This document shows, piece after piece, positions 30,151 to 40,912 of a stretch of DNA of 64,000 bases. The DNA comes from Mesorhizobium sp. GTDB taxonomy: Bacteria; Pseudomonadota; Alphaproteobacteria; Rhizobiales; Rhizobiaceae. The notes beneath the pieces were generated by a model. That model saw only the letters and a program-made list of their open reading frames with translations, was not told the DNA's origin and made no database searches. Within the stretch, counting starts at the first letter, position 1. Each line of letters begins with the position of its first letter. The stretch covers positions 124,001 through 188,000 of the forward strand of contig SAJS01000001.1 of the NCBI GenBank assembly GCA_004017535.1. Reading direction: 5' to 3'. A program made the position numbers and the translations under genes.

Positions 30151-32730
30151 CTACTCGGCCGCGTCGCGGATGCCGGCCGGCGTATCCGGGATTCCGGACG
30201 GCTTGTCAGGGAAGGTGCAGATCACCGTGGTGCCCCTGTCCTGGCCGGTCTCGATGCGCACGGTTCCGCCATGCAGCTCGACGAAGCTCTTGACGATCGA
30301 GAGTCCCAGCCCGGCGCCGCGCCGCCGTCCGCCATTGGCGCGCGGCTCGAAGCGACGGAAGACGGATTCCAGCACGTCCGGCGGCATGCCGGGGCCGTCA
30401 TCGTGCACCGAGAACTCGACGCTGTCGGCCAGCCGCCGGCACGTCAGCGTGATCGTGCTTGCCTCCGGCGCATAATTCGCCGCGTTGCTGAGCAGGTTGT
30501 AGAGTATCTGGCGGATGCGTATCTCGTCGCCGTGGAAGCTCGCCGGCGCCTGCGCCGCATCGATCGCGAGCTTGATCCGGTGCTCGTCCAGCCGGTCGGC
30601 GACCAGTTCGGCGGCCGCGGCGATCGTCCGGTCGATGTTCATCTCGGAAATGTCGAGTTGCATGATGCCAGCGTCGACGGTGGCCAGGTCGAGAATGTCG
30701 TTGACGATGGTCAGCAGCACCGATGACGACGAACCGACATGCTCGACATATTCGCGCTGCTTCGGCGTCAGCGGCCCGGTCGCGGGCAGCGACAGAAGCT
30801 CGGTGAAGCCGATGATGTTGGTCAGCGGCGAGCGCAGCTCGTAGGACACGTGCTGCACGAATTCGTTCTTCAGCTGGTCGGACTTCTCCAGCGCCTCGTT
30901 CCTGTCCTTCAGCGCCCGCTCGACATTGACGGTGTCGGTGACGTCGACGAAGGTGATCATCACTTGGCCGTTGGGCAGGTGGATCACCGCGTAGCTCAGC
31001 ACGTTGCCGTTGATCAGCTCGATCTGGCCGCGCCGGTCGCGGCGCTCGTCGTCGAAGCCGGTGACCGCGGCGACGAAGCCGCCCCAGGGGCTGTTCGCGG
31101 CGCGCTGGTCGCAGAGGTCGCGGATCGCCGAGACATGGACATTTGGCTTGACCGCTTCTCCCGTCAGCCCCCACAGCGCGACGAAGGCCGGATTGGACAG
31201 ACGCAGTCGCCCGTCCGGACCGAACACGACCACGCCTTCGGCGAGGTTGTCCAGCGTCTCGCCCTGCACCCGCACGGCGGTCTGGTAGCGGCTTTCGAGA
31301 TCCATCTTCTCGGTCAGGTTCTCGAACACCCAGGTGACGCCGCCCTTCGGCTGCGGGTTCGCCACCACGCGGATCGTCTTGCCGTCCGGCAGGTGCCACC
31401 AATGCTCCTGCGATTCGACGGCGCGGTAGGCGCTGAGCAGGTTTTCCTTCCAGCGCCGCCATTCCGGTTGCTCGGCGATCCTGCCTTCCGAGCGCAGGCG
31501 GTCGAGCAGCAGCGTGTTGGAGGGCGCGCTGAGCAGGAAGCCCGAATCCAGGCCCCAGAGTTTTTGGAAGGCCTGGTTGAAGAAGCGCAGCTTTTCCTCT
31601 GTGTCGAAGATCGCCACCGCGGTGTTCAACTGGTCGAGCGTGTCGGCATGGCTGCGCACGGTCCGCTCATATTCGGCGCGGATCGTCTCGGCCGCGCTTG
31701 TGTCGCAGGCAAGTCCCGCCGAGCCGTCGGCGCCGGCGAAGTCGGTGACCGCGAACATACGGCGGTCGCCTTCGATCACGGTGGAAAGCGTCTGTTCGAA
31801 GACCGGTCGCGTCTTGTGCTGCTCGGCGATCTGCTCGCGCGCCTGGCCGCCGAGGAACTCCCTGGCGTCGCGCACGGCCGCGGCTGGGCTTTCTGCCTCC
31901 ACCGCCTCGGCATAGGCGCGGTTGACCCATTGCAACCGGCCGTCCGCTGACCGCAGCCATGCCGGCATCTTCAACGCGTCGAGCAGGCCGATCATGGTGT
32001 CGTGGTCGGCGCTGAGCCGCTGGTTCTCGATCTTCAGCCTGGCCTGGTTGCGCAGCGTCTCCGACAGCGAGACGAAGCGCACCAAGACATGCGCCGCGCT
32101 TTTGCGGCCATGCACTTCCAGCGGCACGCCAGCCTGCGTTTCGATGACCAGATCGAAGGCCTTTGCCTGCTCGCGCAGCGCGGCGATCGCGTGTTCCAGC
32201 GCCGCTGCCGAGCGCGGCATCAGCCAGCGGCCGAAGGCGAGGAAGGCGGACCTGTCGTCGGGCGCGCCGCTTTCCAACGGCAGGCTGCCGATGAGCTCGG
32301 GTTTCTTGTTGTCCGTGGCCCAGACGATCAGCCGCTGGTCGCGCAGGTTGAGCAGCGCCTCGGAACGCTGCAGCGCCGCGTTGACGTCGGCGATGCGGGC
32401 CCTGAGCTGGACATTCTGCGCGGCGGTGCGCCCCCGTTCGCGGATCAGGAAGATGGCCGAGACAAGTGCCGCGCCCATCACACCGACGAACATGGCGAGC
32501 TGCATGACCTCGACGGTGCTGACCGGCGCCGCGGCTCTTCCCGGAAGACTTGTGTCGGCGCGCGCGGCAAAGGCGAGCAGCGGGCTGGCAAGCGCCGAGG
32601 TGGCAAGAAGCAAGGCCTGCCGCGCACCGGCGCGAAAACCGCCGCCGTTCACGGCGGGGCCGGCTTCGTTCGACTCCTCATGGCCGCCGGAAACGGCCTT
32701 TCCCGCGCTTGGCGGGTAATCCCCCGGCAT
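30151..32730 (-). CDS. divL: DivL-type PAS sensor kinase with tyrosine in place of the phospho-accepting histidine
   Basis: The 859-residue protein has an N-terminal hydrophobic pair (about 40-60 and 75-98), several PAS modules, a DHp helix and a HATPase domain (RRGAGLGLSIVKSFVELHGG). At the H-box the sequence reads FVQHVSYELRSPLTNIIG: the residue before Glu is Tyr630, where ordinary kinases have His. This is the hallmark of Caulobacter DivL, an essential regulator of the CckA-CtrA cell-cycle pathway that reads DivK phosphorylation. ATG at 32730 has AGAGGA 8 nt upstream; 27 more codons are open but unneeded. ahcY lies upstream and tsaE-amgK downstream. Confidence 0.85.
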   Translation of the reverse strand: MPGDYPPSAGKAVSGGHEESNEAGPAVNGGGFRAGARQALLLATSALASPLLAFAARADTSLPGRAAAPVSTVEVMQLAMFVGVMGAALVSAIFLIRERGRTAAQNVQLRARIADVNAALQRSEALLNLRDQRLIVWATDNKKPELIGSLPLESGAPDDRSAFLAFGRWLMPRSAAALEHAIAALREQAKAFDLVIETQAGVPLEVHGRKSAAHVLVRFVSLSETLRNQARLKIENQRLSADHDTMIGLLDALKMPAWLRSADGRLQWVNRAYAEAVEAESPAAAVRDAREFLGGQAREQIAEQHKTRPVFEQTLSTVIEGDRRMFAVTDFAGADGSAGLACDTSAAETIRAEYERTVRSHADTLDQLNTAVAIFDTEEKLRFFNQAFQKLWGLDSGFLLSAPSNTLLLDRLRSEGRIAEQPEWRRWKENLLSAYRAVESQEHWWHLPDGKTIRVVANPQPKGGVTWVFENLTEKMDLESRYQTAVRVQGETLDNLAEGVVVFGPDGRLRLSNPAFVALWGLTGEAVKPNVHVSAIRDLCDQRAANSPWGGFVAAVTGFDDERRDRRGQIELINGNVLSYAVIHLPNGQVMITFVDVTDTVNVERALKDRNEALEKSDQLKNEFVQHVSYELRSPLTNIIGFTELLSLPATGPLTPKQREYVEHVGSSSSVLLTIVNDILDLATVDAGIMQLDISEMNIDRTIAAAAELVADRLDEHRIKLAIDAAQAPASFHGDEIRIRQILYNLLSNAANYAPEASTITLTCRRLADSVEFSVHDDGPGMPPDVLESVFRRFEPRANGGRRRGAGLGLSIVKSFVELHGGTVRIETGQDRGTTVICTFPDKPSGIPDTPAGIRDAAE

Positions 32731-32854
32731 GTCTTGGTCCTCTTCGCCGCTTGAATGCAAGACCGCCCTGAATGCGTCCCCGGCCCAACATGTCCCCGGA
32801 CCGCGAATCACAACAATAACGCCTGCCGGAATCGGCGTGAAGAATCATTGGCGC

Positions 32855-32893
32855 AAAAAATGAAGCCGGGCGGAAAGTCAACCACCCGGCTTC
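32855..32893 (-). terminator. intrinsic terminator after ahcY
   Basis: On the minus strand a perfect 9-bp stem (GAAGCCGGG / CCCGGCTTC, 14-nt loop) is followed by ATTTTTTG, 27 bp after the ahcY stop. It separates ahcY from divL, whose own promoter must lie in the rest of the 32731-32920 gap; I see no clear one. Confidence 0.88.
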
Positions 32894-32920
32894 AATATCT
32901 GGTAGATAATTTCGCTTTGG

Positions 32921-34321
32921 TTAATAGCGGTAGTGTTCCGGCTTATACGGGCCCTGCGGCGTCACGCCGATATAGGCGGCCTGCTCGCCGGAGAGCTCGG
33001 TCAGCTTGGCGCCGAGCTTGTCGAGATGCAGCCGCGCCACCTTCTCGTCGAGATGCTTGGGCAGCACATAGACCTGGTTCTGGTACTGGCCGTGCTTGGT
33101 GAACAGCTCGATCTGCGCCAGCACCTGGTTGGTGAACGAGGCCGACATGACGAAGCTCGGATGTCCGGTGGCGTTGCCGAGGTTGAGCAGGCGTCCCTCG
33201 GAGAGAAGGATGATCCGCTTGCCGTCCGGGAAGGTGATCAGGTCGACCTGCGGCTTGACGTTGGTCCATTTCAGGTTGCGCAGCGACGCCACCTGGATCT
33301 CGTTGTCGAAGTGGCCAATGTTGCCGACGATCACCATGTCCTTCATCGCCCGCATGTGGTCGAGCGTGACGACATCCTTGTTGCCGGTGGTGGTGATGAC
33401 GATGTCGGCGGTCGGGGCCGCGTCTTCCAGTGTCACCACCTCGAAGCCGTCCATCGCCGCCTGCAGCGCGCAGATCGGGTCGACCTCGGTGACCTTGACG
33501 CGGGCGCCGGCGCCGCGCAGCGAGGCCGACGAGCCCTTGCCGACGTCGCCATAGCCGCACACCACCGCGACCTTGCCGGCCATCATCGTGTCGGTGCCGC
33601 GGCGGATGCCGTCGACCAGCGATTCCTTGCAGCCATATTTGTTGTCGAACTTCGACTTGGTGACGGAATCGTTGACGTTGATCGCCGGGAAGGGCAGCAG
33701 GCCCTTCTTCTGCAGCTGGTAGAGGCGGTTGACGCCGGTGGTGGTTTCCTCGGTGACGCCGCGGATCGCTTCGCGCTGCTTCGTGAAAAAGCCCGGAGAG
33801 GCCTTCAGGCGCTTCTTGATCTGCGCGAACAGAATCTCTTCCTCTTCGCTGCCGGGATTGGACAGCACGTCCTCGCCGGCCTCGGCGCGCGCGCCGAGCA
33901 GGATGTACATGGTGGCGTCGCCGCCGTCGTCCAGGATCATGTTGGAGGTGCCGCCGTCGGTCCACTGAAAGATGCGGTCGGTGTAATCCCAATAGTCCTG
34001 GAGCGACTCGCCCTTGATGGCGAACACCGGGATGCCGGCTTCGGCGATCGCCGCGGCCGCATGGTCCTGCGTCGAGAAGATGTTGCACGATGCCCAGCGG
34101 ATGTCGGCGCCTAGCGCCTTCAGCGTCTCGATCAGCACCGCCGTCTGGATGGTCATATGCAGCGAGCCGGTGATGCGCGCGCCCTTCAGCGGCTTCTTGG
34201 CGCCGAACTCCTCGCGGCAGGCCATCAGGCCCGGCATTTCGGTTTCGGCGATCTCGATCTCCTTGCGGCCCCAGCCGGCAAGCGAGATGTCGGCGACCAC
34301 ATAATCCTTGCTACCCGTCAT
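32921..34321 (-). CDS. ahcY: adenosylhomocysteinase (S-adenosylhomocysteine hydrolase)
   Basis: AhcY splits S-adenosylhomocysteine, the product of all SAM-dependent methylations, into adenosine and homocysteine. The 466-residue enzyme has the NAD-binding motif [14 protein letters not shown], the substrate region [14 protein letters not shown], and the conserved C-terminus KPEHYRY. ATG at 34321 begins [18 protein letters not shown] as in relatives; a 35-codon upstream extension is rejected. A perfect palindrome 111 bp upstream (34432-34449) is a likely operator. Confidence 0.98.
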   Translation of the reverse strand: MTGSKDYVVADISLAGWGRKEIEIAETEMPGLMACREEFGAKKPLKGARITGSLHMTIQTAVLIETLKALGADIRWASCNIFSTQDHAAAAIAEAGIPVFAIKGESLQDYWDYTDRIFQWTDGGTSNMILDDGGDATMYILLGARAEAGEDVLSNPGSEEEEILFAQIKKRLKASPGFFTKQREAIRGVTEETTTGVNRLYQLQKKGLLPFPAINVNDSVTKSKFDNKYGCKESLVDGIRRGTDTMMAGKVAVVCGYGDVGKGSSASLRGAGARVKVTEVDPICALQAAMDGFEVVTLEDAAPTADIVITTTGNKDVVTLDHMRAMKDMVIVGNIGHFDNEIQVASLRNLKWTNVKPQVDLITFPDGKRIILLSEGRLLNLGNATGHPSFVMSASFTNQVLAQIELFTKHGQYQNQVYVLPKHLDEKVARLHLDKLGAKLTELSGEQAAYIGVTPQGPYKPEHYRY

Positions 34322-34431
34322 GGCAGTGCTCCGGTGTGATTTTTTTCTCAATGCGCGCCGGCGCCGGGAGGCGCGTGGAAGGGCGCGGTTGCCGGCCTGA
34401 CTAGCAGATCGGTCGCCATACGACAATGGGA

Positions 34432-34449
34432 CATAAAGAAATCTTTATG
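34432..34449 (-). promoter_or_regulatory. palindromic operator candidate upstream of ahcY
   Basis: CATAAAGA-AA-TCTTTATG is a perfect inverted repeat with 8-bp arms in an otherwise GC-rich region, about 110 bp before the ahcY start. The form suits a dimeric repressor. ArsR-family SAH-responsive regulators (SahR) control ahcY in several Proteobacteria and use AT-rich palindromes; linking this site to SahR is inference. Confidence 0.6.
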
Positions 34450-34487
34450 CGCGCATGTCCTCGAGGCGCGAAATGTGAGGCCGGGGA

Positions 34488-34784
34488 CTAGATTTCCTCG
34501 CCGAAGCGAGAGGCGACCAGCTGCTCCAGCGCGTCCATGGCCGGCACGGCTTCCGGGCCGCTGGCGATCACGCGGATTGAATAGCCCGGGCTCGCCGCCA
34601 GCATCATCAGGCCCATGATCGAGGTGCCGCCGACCTTCACGCCGTCCTTCTCGACATGGATGGTGGCATTGAATCCGGAGGCGACCTGGACGAATTTCGC
34701 TGAAGCGCGCGCGTGCAGGCCGCGCTGATTGATGATCGGGAACTCCCGTACAACCTCGTCCGTCTGCGGCGCCGATGCGTTCAT
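34488..34784 (-). CDS. ptsH: HPr family phosphocarrier protein
   Basis: The 98-residue protein is an HPr phosphocarrier. The phospho-accepting His24 lies in QRGLHARASAKFV and the regulatory serine target of HprK is Ser55 in GGTSIMGLMMLAAS. Without sugar permeases nearby it probably serves the regulatory phosphotransferase system of alphaproteobacteria rather than sugar uptake. It overlaps the EIIA gene by 4 bp (ATGA), and ahcY follows 166 bp downstream. Confidence 0.96.
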   Translation of the reverse strand: MNASAPQTDEVVREFPIINQRGLHARASAKFVQVASGFNATIHVEKDGVKVGGTSIMGLMMLAASPGYSIRVIASGPEAVPAMDALEQLVASRFGEEI

Positions 34785-35182
34785 TTGCTGCTCAGGAGCT
34801 GGCTGGCGACATTGATGTATTTGCGGCCTGCCGCCTGCGCTTCGTCGAGCGCGGCGGCCATGTTGTCGCCCTTGCGGATCGAGGAGAGCTTGATCAGCAT
34901 CGGCAGGTTCATGCCGGCGATGACCTCGGTGCGGCCGGATTCCATGACAGAGATGGCGAGGTTGGAGGGCGTGCCGCCGAACATGTCGGTGAGCACGATG
35001 ACGCCGGCGCCGCTATCGACGCGCGCCACCGCATCGACGATGTCGGCCCGGCGCTGCTCCATGTCGTCGTCGGCGCCGATCGCCACTGTTTCGAAATTGT
35101 CTTGCGGCCCGACGACATGTTCTACGGCATGCCGGAACTCGGTGGCGAGTTGACCGTGCGTCACGAGCACGAGTCCGATCAT
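34781..35182 (-). CDS. PTS EIIA component, mannose (EIIA-Man) family
   Basis: The 133-residue protein is a mannose-family EIIA domain with the phosphorylated His9 (LVTHGQLA) and the LTDMFGGTPSNLA motif. Alphaproteobacteria often keep only this domain with HPr and HprK, with no EIIB/EIIC, as a signalling device. It is upstream of HPr with a 4-bp overlap and downstream of hprK by 164 bp; that gap holds no gene I recognise. Confidence 0.95.
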   Translation of the reverse strand: MIGLVLVTHGQLATEFRHAVEHVVGPQDNFETVAIGADDDMEQRRADIVDAVARVDSGAGVIVLTDMFGGTPSNLAISVMESGRTEVIAGMNLPMLIKLSSIRKGDNMAAALDEAQAAGRKYINVASQLLSSK

Positions 35183-35346
35183 TCTCTGGTGGCTCCCGTC
35201 ATCGCCGCTTCACAGGCGTATATTATGTTCGCCAGCCATTCCAGGCGGCGGGAGCGCTATCTTGTCGACGCACGGCCGGTTGACAAGCCCAAAATTGCGG
35301 CGGCTTGGGCCATTTTGACGCATCGCAGCAAAAAACCCGGCCCGGA

Positions 35347-35808
35347 TCATGAAAAAGGCTGGATCGCCAGCCGCGCCATCAGCATGGGGAGCGCGGCGGT
35401 GACATTTTGCCGGGCGATGTCGATGCGGGGCAGCCGGCAACCCTCGATCGTCTCGGTGGCTTCGTCCTGCAGCCGCGCCATGGCGGCCGGCTCGACAAGC
35501 CGAACGACGAGGTCGATCACGGCGGCCGGCTCGAAGGCCAACGGCCGCGGCCCGATGCCGTGCACCTCGCAGAGGCCCGCGATGCTTGCCGGCGCGCGGC
35601 ACACCAGCCGCCCGCCATGCGCGGCGGCGAACAGCTGGTCATCGCCGACCAGCCGGGAAAACATGCCGTGGGTTCGGCAATGATCGAGGAGCGCCAGCGC
35701 CAGCGTCGTCTTGCCGGCGCCGGACGGCCCGGTGATCAGCACGCAGCGCTCGCCCATCAGGAGGGCCGTCCCGTGGATATTCAGGGGCTTCGCGGCGGTC
35801 TCCGGCAT
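35347..35808 (-). CDS. hprK: HPr kinase/phosphorylase, short alphaproteobacterial form
   Basis: The 153-residue protein is the catalytic domain of HprK, which phosphorylates HPr on its regulatory serine and removes it again. Walker A is GPSGAGKT (27-34) and the acidic pair is in LVGDDQLFAAAHGGRL. Firmicute HprK is about 310 residues with an N-terminal domain; here that domain is absent, which is normal for alphaproteobacteria. It starts 12 bp after chvG ends, so it is in the chvI-chvG-hprK operon direction. Confidence 0.93.
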   Translation of the reverse strand: MPETAAKPLNIHGTALLMGERCVLITGPSGAGKTTLALALLDHCRTHGMFSRLVGDDQLFAAAHGGRLVCRAPASIAGLCEVHGIGPRPLAFEPAAVIDLVVRLVEPAAMARLQDEATETIEGCRLPRIDIARQNVTAALPMLMARLAIQPFS

Positions 35809-35820
35809 GTTCGGCTAGCG

Positions 35821-37605
35821 TCAGCCTTCCGCCGGCAGCGTCACAACGAAACGCGCGCCCTTGATCTCGCCGGGCTTGGTGCCGGGGATGTTTTCGGCCG
35901 TCAGCGTGCCGCCATGCGCCTCGACGATCTGGCGGCTGATCGACAGCCCGAGGCCGGAGTTCTGGCCGAACGCCTCGCCGGCCGGCCGGTCGGTGTAGAA
36001 GCGCTCGAATATGCGGTCGATGTTCTCCGCCCGGATACCCGGGCCGTTGTCGTCGACGGTGATGATGTTGAACTTGCCGGCGCGCGCCAACGAGATCGCG
36101 ATATGGCCGTGCTCGTCGGGCACGAAGGAGCGCGCGTTCTCGATCAGGTTGGTGATGACCTGGCCGATCCTCAGATCATGGCCGACAACGAAATAGCCCT
36201 TGGCCCCGGCCGGCAGCTTGGCCACCTTGAGCTCGATCTCGACGGCCTTCTTGTTGCGCGTGGTCTCGCGCGAGACCGCGACCAGATCGGTGATGAACTT
36301 CTTCAGGTCCACGGTTCCGGCGTCCTCCCGCGCCAACTCCGCGTCGAGACGGGAGGCGTCGGAGATGTCGGTGATCAATCGGTCGAGCCGCTTCACGTCG
36401 TGCTGGATGATCTCCATCAGACGCGCGCGAGACGTGTCGTTCTTCGCCAAGGGCAGCGTCTCGACGGCGCTGCGCAGCGATGTCAGCGGGTTCTTCAATT
36501 CGTGCGACACGTCGGCGGCGAAGCTTTCGATCGCCTCGATGCGCGCGTAGAGCGCATTGGTCATGTCGCGCACGGCGATGGACAAATTGCCGATCTCGTC
36601 CTGCCGGTCGGAAAAGTCCGGGATTTCCTCGCGGTTCTTGACGCCGCGCCGCACCCTGACGGCCGCGGCGGAAAGCCGCCGCAGCGGATTGGCGATGGTG
36701 GACGCCAGAAGCATCGACAGGATCGCGGTGACCAGCGCCGCGACGCCGAACACGCGCAGGATCGCCTTGCGCTCGGCCGCGACGATCTTGTCGATATCGC
36801 CGCCCTCCGTGGAAAGCATCAGTACACCCAGCACGGCGCGAAAACGCTGGATCGGCACCGCGACGGAGACGATCTGCTCGCCCTGCTCGCTAACCCGCAC
36901 GATGGTCGAAGGGCTGCCGGTCAGCGCCTTGACCACCTCTGGGAAGGCCGCGCCATTGCCGCCGGGCTGCTCGTGATAGACGGGCAGGTCCTTGTTGCGG
37001 AAGAAGTCGAAGATGAACTTCTCGACCCGCTCCACGAGGCCGGGCTGTTCGTCGTCGACGGGCGGCAGGTCGTAGCGCAGGATCTGGCCGCGCGAATAGA
37101 GATGCCGGGAATCGAGCAGGAGGTTCGCGTCGCGGTCATAGATGCGGGCGCGGGTGCGCGTCGGCGAGATCAGCCGTCTCAGCACCGGCGCGACGCGTTC
37201 GGGGTTGATCGGGAAGTCCAGATTGTCGAGCTGGTCCGATCCGGGCCCCAGGCTCTCGCCGGCCTGCAGCTCGAGCAGCTTTTCCGGGTCGATGCTGATC
37301 GAATCGGTTTCCACCGTCGCCGAGGCGGCGATCGCGCCCGCGATGATTTCGCCCTGCGTCATCAGGCTCTCGACGCGGGCGTCGATCAGTCCGTCGCGGA
37401 AGGTATTGAGGTAGAGGATGCCGGTCACCAGCACGGCAAGGCCGGCCAGGTTGAGGAACAGGATGCGCCGCGTCAGGCTGGAGAAGATGTGATGGCCGAG
37501 AAACCGGCGCATCGGCACCGTGATTCTCGACACGAAGGCGGGCACGATCCGCGACGGGCGCCTTGCCGCGCCCGCCCTTCTGCCTCGCTCTACCTGCACT
37601 GCCAT
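35821..37605 (-). CDS. chvG: sensor histidine kinase ChvG (ExoS)
   Basis: The 594-residue protein is an inner-membrane histidine kinase: TM1 near 48-66, a periplasmic sensor domain, TM2 near 282-303, HAMP to about 355, phospho-accepting His368 in ADVSHELKNPL, and an ATPase domain ending with NSGLGLSISRQIVEAHGG. ChvG/ExoS controls envelope, exopolysaccharide and acid responses in Agrobacterium and Sinorhizobium and is held off by ExoR in those species. It is downstream of chvI by 61 bp. Confidence 0.96.
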   Translation of the reverse strand: MAVQVERGRRAGAARRPSRIVPAFVSRITVPMRRFLGHHIFSSLTRRILFLNLAGLAVLVTGILYLNTFRDGLIDARVESLMTQGEIIAGAIAASATVETDSISIDPEKLLELQAGESLGPGSDQLDNLDFPINPERVAPVLRRLISPTRTRARIYDRDANLLLDSRHLYSRGQILRYDLPPVDDEQPGLVERVEKFIFDFFRNKDLPVYHEQPGGNGAAFPEVVKALTGSPSTIVRVSEQGEQIVSVAVPIQRFRAVLGVLMLSTEGGDIDKIVAAERKAILRVFGVAALVTAILSMLLASTIANPLRRLSAAAVRVRRGVKNREEIPDFSDRQDEIGNLSIAVRDMTNALYARIEAIESFAADVSHELKNPLTSLRSAVETLPLAKNDTSRARLMEIIQHDVKRLDRLITDISDASRLDAELAREDAGTVDLKKFITDLVAVSRETTRNKKAVEIELKVAKLPAGAKGYFVVGHDLRIGQVITNLIENARSFVPDEHGHIAISLARAGKFNIITVDDNGPGIRAENIDRIFERFYTDRPAGEAFGQNSGLGLSISRQIVEAHGGTLTAENIPGTKPGEIKGARFVVTLPAEG

Positions 37606-37666
37606 CGACTAGCAGCTCCCGGTCCGTTCCTGTGCATGCCCACCCGTTTGGGCGACATGCATTACC

Positions 37667-38368
37667 TCAAGCTTCGCGGAACCGGTACCCGACTCCGTAA
37701 AGAGTTTCGATCATCTCGAAGTCGTCGTCGACGGCCTTGAACTTCTTGCGCAGCCGCTTGATGTGGCTGTCGATGGTGCGGTCGTCGACATAGACCTGCT
37801 CATCATAGGCCGAATCCATCAGTGCATCACGGCTTTTCACCACGCCGGGGCGCTGCGCCAGCGAATGCAGGATGAGGAATTCCGTCACCGTCAGCGTCAC
37901 CGGCTCGCCCTTCCAGGTGCAGGTATGGCGTTCCTGGTCCATCACCAGCTGGCCCCGTTCGAGCGAGCGGGCCTGCTGGGCGGGCGCCTTGGCCGCCGCC
38001 TCGCGGGCGCTGGTCCGGCGCAGCACCGCCCGCACGCGCTCGACCAGGAGCCGCTGCGAGAAGGGTTTGCGGATGAAATCGTCGGCGCCCATCTTGAGGC
38101 CGAACAATTCGTCGATCTCGTCGTCCTTCGACGTCAGGAAGATCACCGGCAGGTCCGATTTCTGGCGCATGCGGCGCAACAGCTCCATGCCGTCCATGCG
38201 CGGCATCTTGATGTCCAGGATGGCGAGGTTCGGCGGACGCGCCGCCAGGCCTTCCAGCGCCGACGCGCCGTCGGTGTAGGTTTCGACCCGGTAGCCCTCG
38301 GATTCGAGCGCGATCGACACCGAGGTCAGGATGTTGCGGTCGTCGTCGACAAGCGCGATTGTTGCCAT
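37667..38368 (-). CDS. chvI: response regulator ChvI
   Basis: The 233-residue OmpR-type regulator has a receiver domain with Asp52 ([10 protein letters not shown]), Lys in IRKPFSQRL, and a winged-helix DNA-binding domain ([19 protein letters not shown]). ATG at 38368 has GAGGGAG 9 nt upstream; earlier ATGs at 38386 and 38440 are less likely. It is divergent from pckA with 340 bp between, the arrangement known from Agrobacterium, where pckA responds to acid and ChvG/ChvI. Confidence 0.97.
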   Translation of the reverse strand: MATIALVDDDRNILTSVSIALESEGYRVETYTDGASALEGLAARPPNLAILDIKMPRMDGMELLRRMRQKSDLPVIFLTSKDDEIDELFGLKMGADDFIRKPFSQRLLVERVRAVLRRTSAREAAAKAPAQQARSLERGQLVMDQERHTCTWKGEPVTLTVTEFLILHSLAQRPGVVKSRDALMDSAYDEQVYVDDRTIDSHIKRLRKKFKAVDDDFEMIETLYGVGYRFREA

Positions 38369-38569
38369 TTCAAGCGGCTCCCTCATGAGCTGTCCCTTCT
38401 GTCGTCGAGAAGGGGCTTTTGCAGGACAAATTGGGTACAAAATGTGGCACGGACCCTGTCCGAAGTCACGGGCGGTCTGCCGCTACACACCATCGCACCT
38501 ATGACGGGATTGGACGATTGAAGTCTGCCAATCCTTTGGGCAACTTCCGCGACTTTTTGCACATATAAA

Positions 38570-38621
38570 CGATTTAAACAACTTTCAAATTTTTTAAATC
38601 GATTAATGATTTGATATCATT
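38570..38621. promoter_or_regulatory. AT-rich inverted repeats in the chvI-pckA divergent region
   Basis: The 340-bp gap 38369-38708 is unusually AT-rich near the pckA side. It holds a perfect 9-bp inverted repeat CGATTTAAA (38570-38578) / TTTAAATCG (38593-38601) and, just behind it, AATGAT (38605-38610) / ATCATT (38616-38621). These look like regulator-binding sites for pckA. Whether ChvI, a gluconeogenesis regulator or another protein binds cannot be told. Confidence 0.5.
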
Positions 38622-38708
38622 TGGCTTTTCTGGTTCTGAACCTGACAGCCCCGGCGCGGGCTCCGGGAAATCCCCGTCACATGCGGCCAAATCCAGAGAG
38701 GAAATTTG

Positions 38709-40319
<1,611 letters not shown>

Positions 40320-40348
40320 TCGCTGCCTCGAGCACCTTCAACTTTAGG

Positions 40349-40376
40349 GCCCGGCTCACACCGGGCTTTTCTTTTT
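40349..40376 (+). terminator. intrinsic terminator after pckA
   Basis: GCCCGG / CCGGGC stem with loop CTCACA, followed by TTTTCTTTTT, 29 bp after the pckA stop codon. Confidence 0.9.
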
Positions 40377-40390
40377 GCGGCCGCCGCGTC

Positions 40391-40840
40391 ATGAGTGCGT
40401 GCATGGCGAGCGACGACGACATCATTATCTCGGGCGAAGCGGTCATCCGCGCAGGCGACCTGCATGAGGACTTCATCCGCTCGTCCGGCCCGGGCGGCCA
40501 GAACGTCAACAAGGTGGCCACCGCCGTGCAGTTGCGCTTCGACGCGGCGAACGCTTCGGGCCTTAGCGAGCGGGTCCGCGCCCGCGCGATCAAGCTTGCC
40601 GGCCAGCGCGCCACCAAGGACGGCGTAATCGTCATCGAGGCCGGCCGGTTCCGCACCCAGGAGCAGAACCGCGCCGATGCGCGGGCGCGCCTGACCGCAT
40701 TGATCGCCAAGGCGGCCGAGCCGCCACCGCCGCCGCGCAAGAAGACCAGGCCGTCCAAAGGCGCCGTGGAGCGCCGCCTCAAGAGCAAGGCAGGCCGGTC
40801 GACGGTGAAGAAGCTGCGCGGTCGCGTCGACAGCGACTGA
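40391..40840 (+). CDS. arfB: peptidyl-tRNA hydrolase ArfB (rescue of stalled ribosomes)
   Basis: The 149-residue protein is ArfB/YaeJ, which enters empty A sites and frees nascent chains from ribosomes stalled without a stop codon. The GGQ catalytic motif is in SSGPGGQNVNKVATAVQLRF, and the C-terminal tail is rich in Lys/Arg (KKTRPSKGAVERRLKSKAG), as needed to enter the mRNA channel. Start is taken at 40391; the ATG at 40403 is equally possible and neither has a clear ribosome-binding site. Confidence 0.95.
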   Translation: MSACMASDDDIIISGEAVIRAGDLHEDFIRSSGPGGQNVNKVATAVQLRFDAANASGLSERVRARAIKLAGQRATKDGVIVIEAGRFRTQEQNRADARARLTALIAKAAEPPPPPRKKTRPSKGAVERRLKSKAGRSTVKKLRGRVDSD

Positions 40841-40912
40841 GAACGGCCGTTTTCGGGTCGCGGAACTGTTCCTTCGGTGGCATGCTCTCGGGCCAATTGA
40901 TCGGATCGATCC

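Noticed and set aside
34322-34487. A SAM or SAH riboswitch upstream of ahcY
   Set aside because: I could not match the region to a known SAM-II, SAM-V or SAH fold; the palindromic operator is the only clear element.
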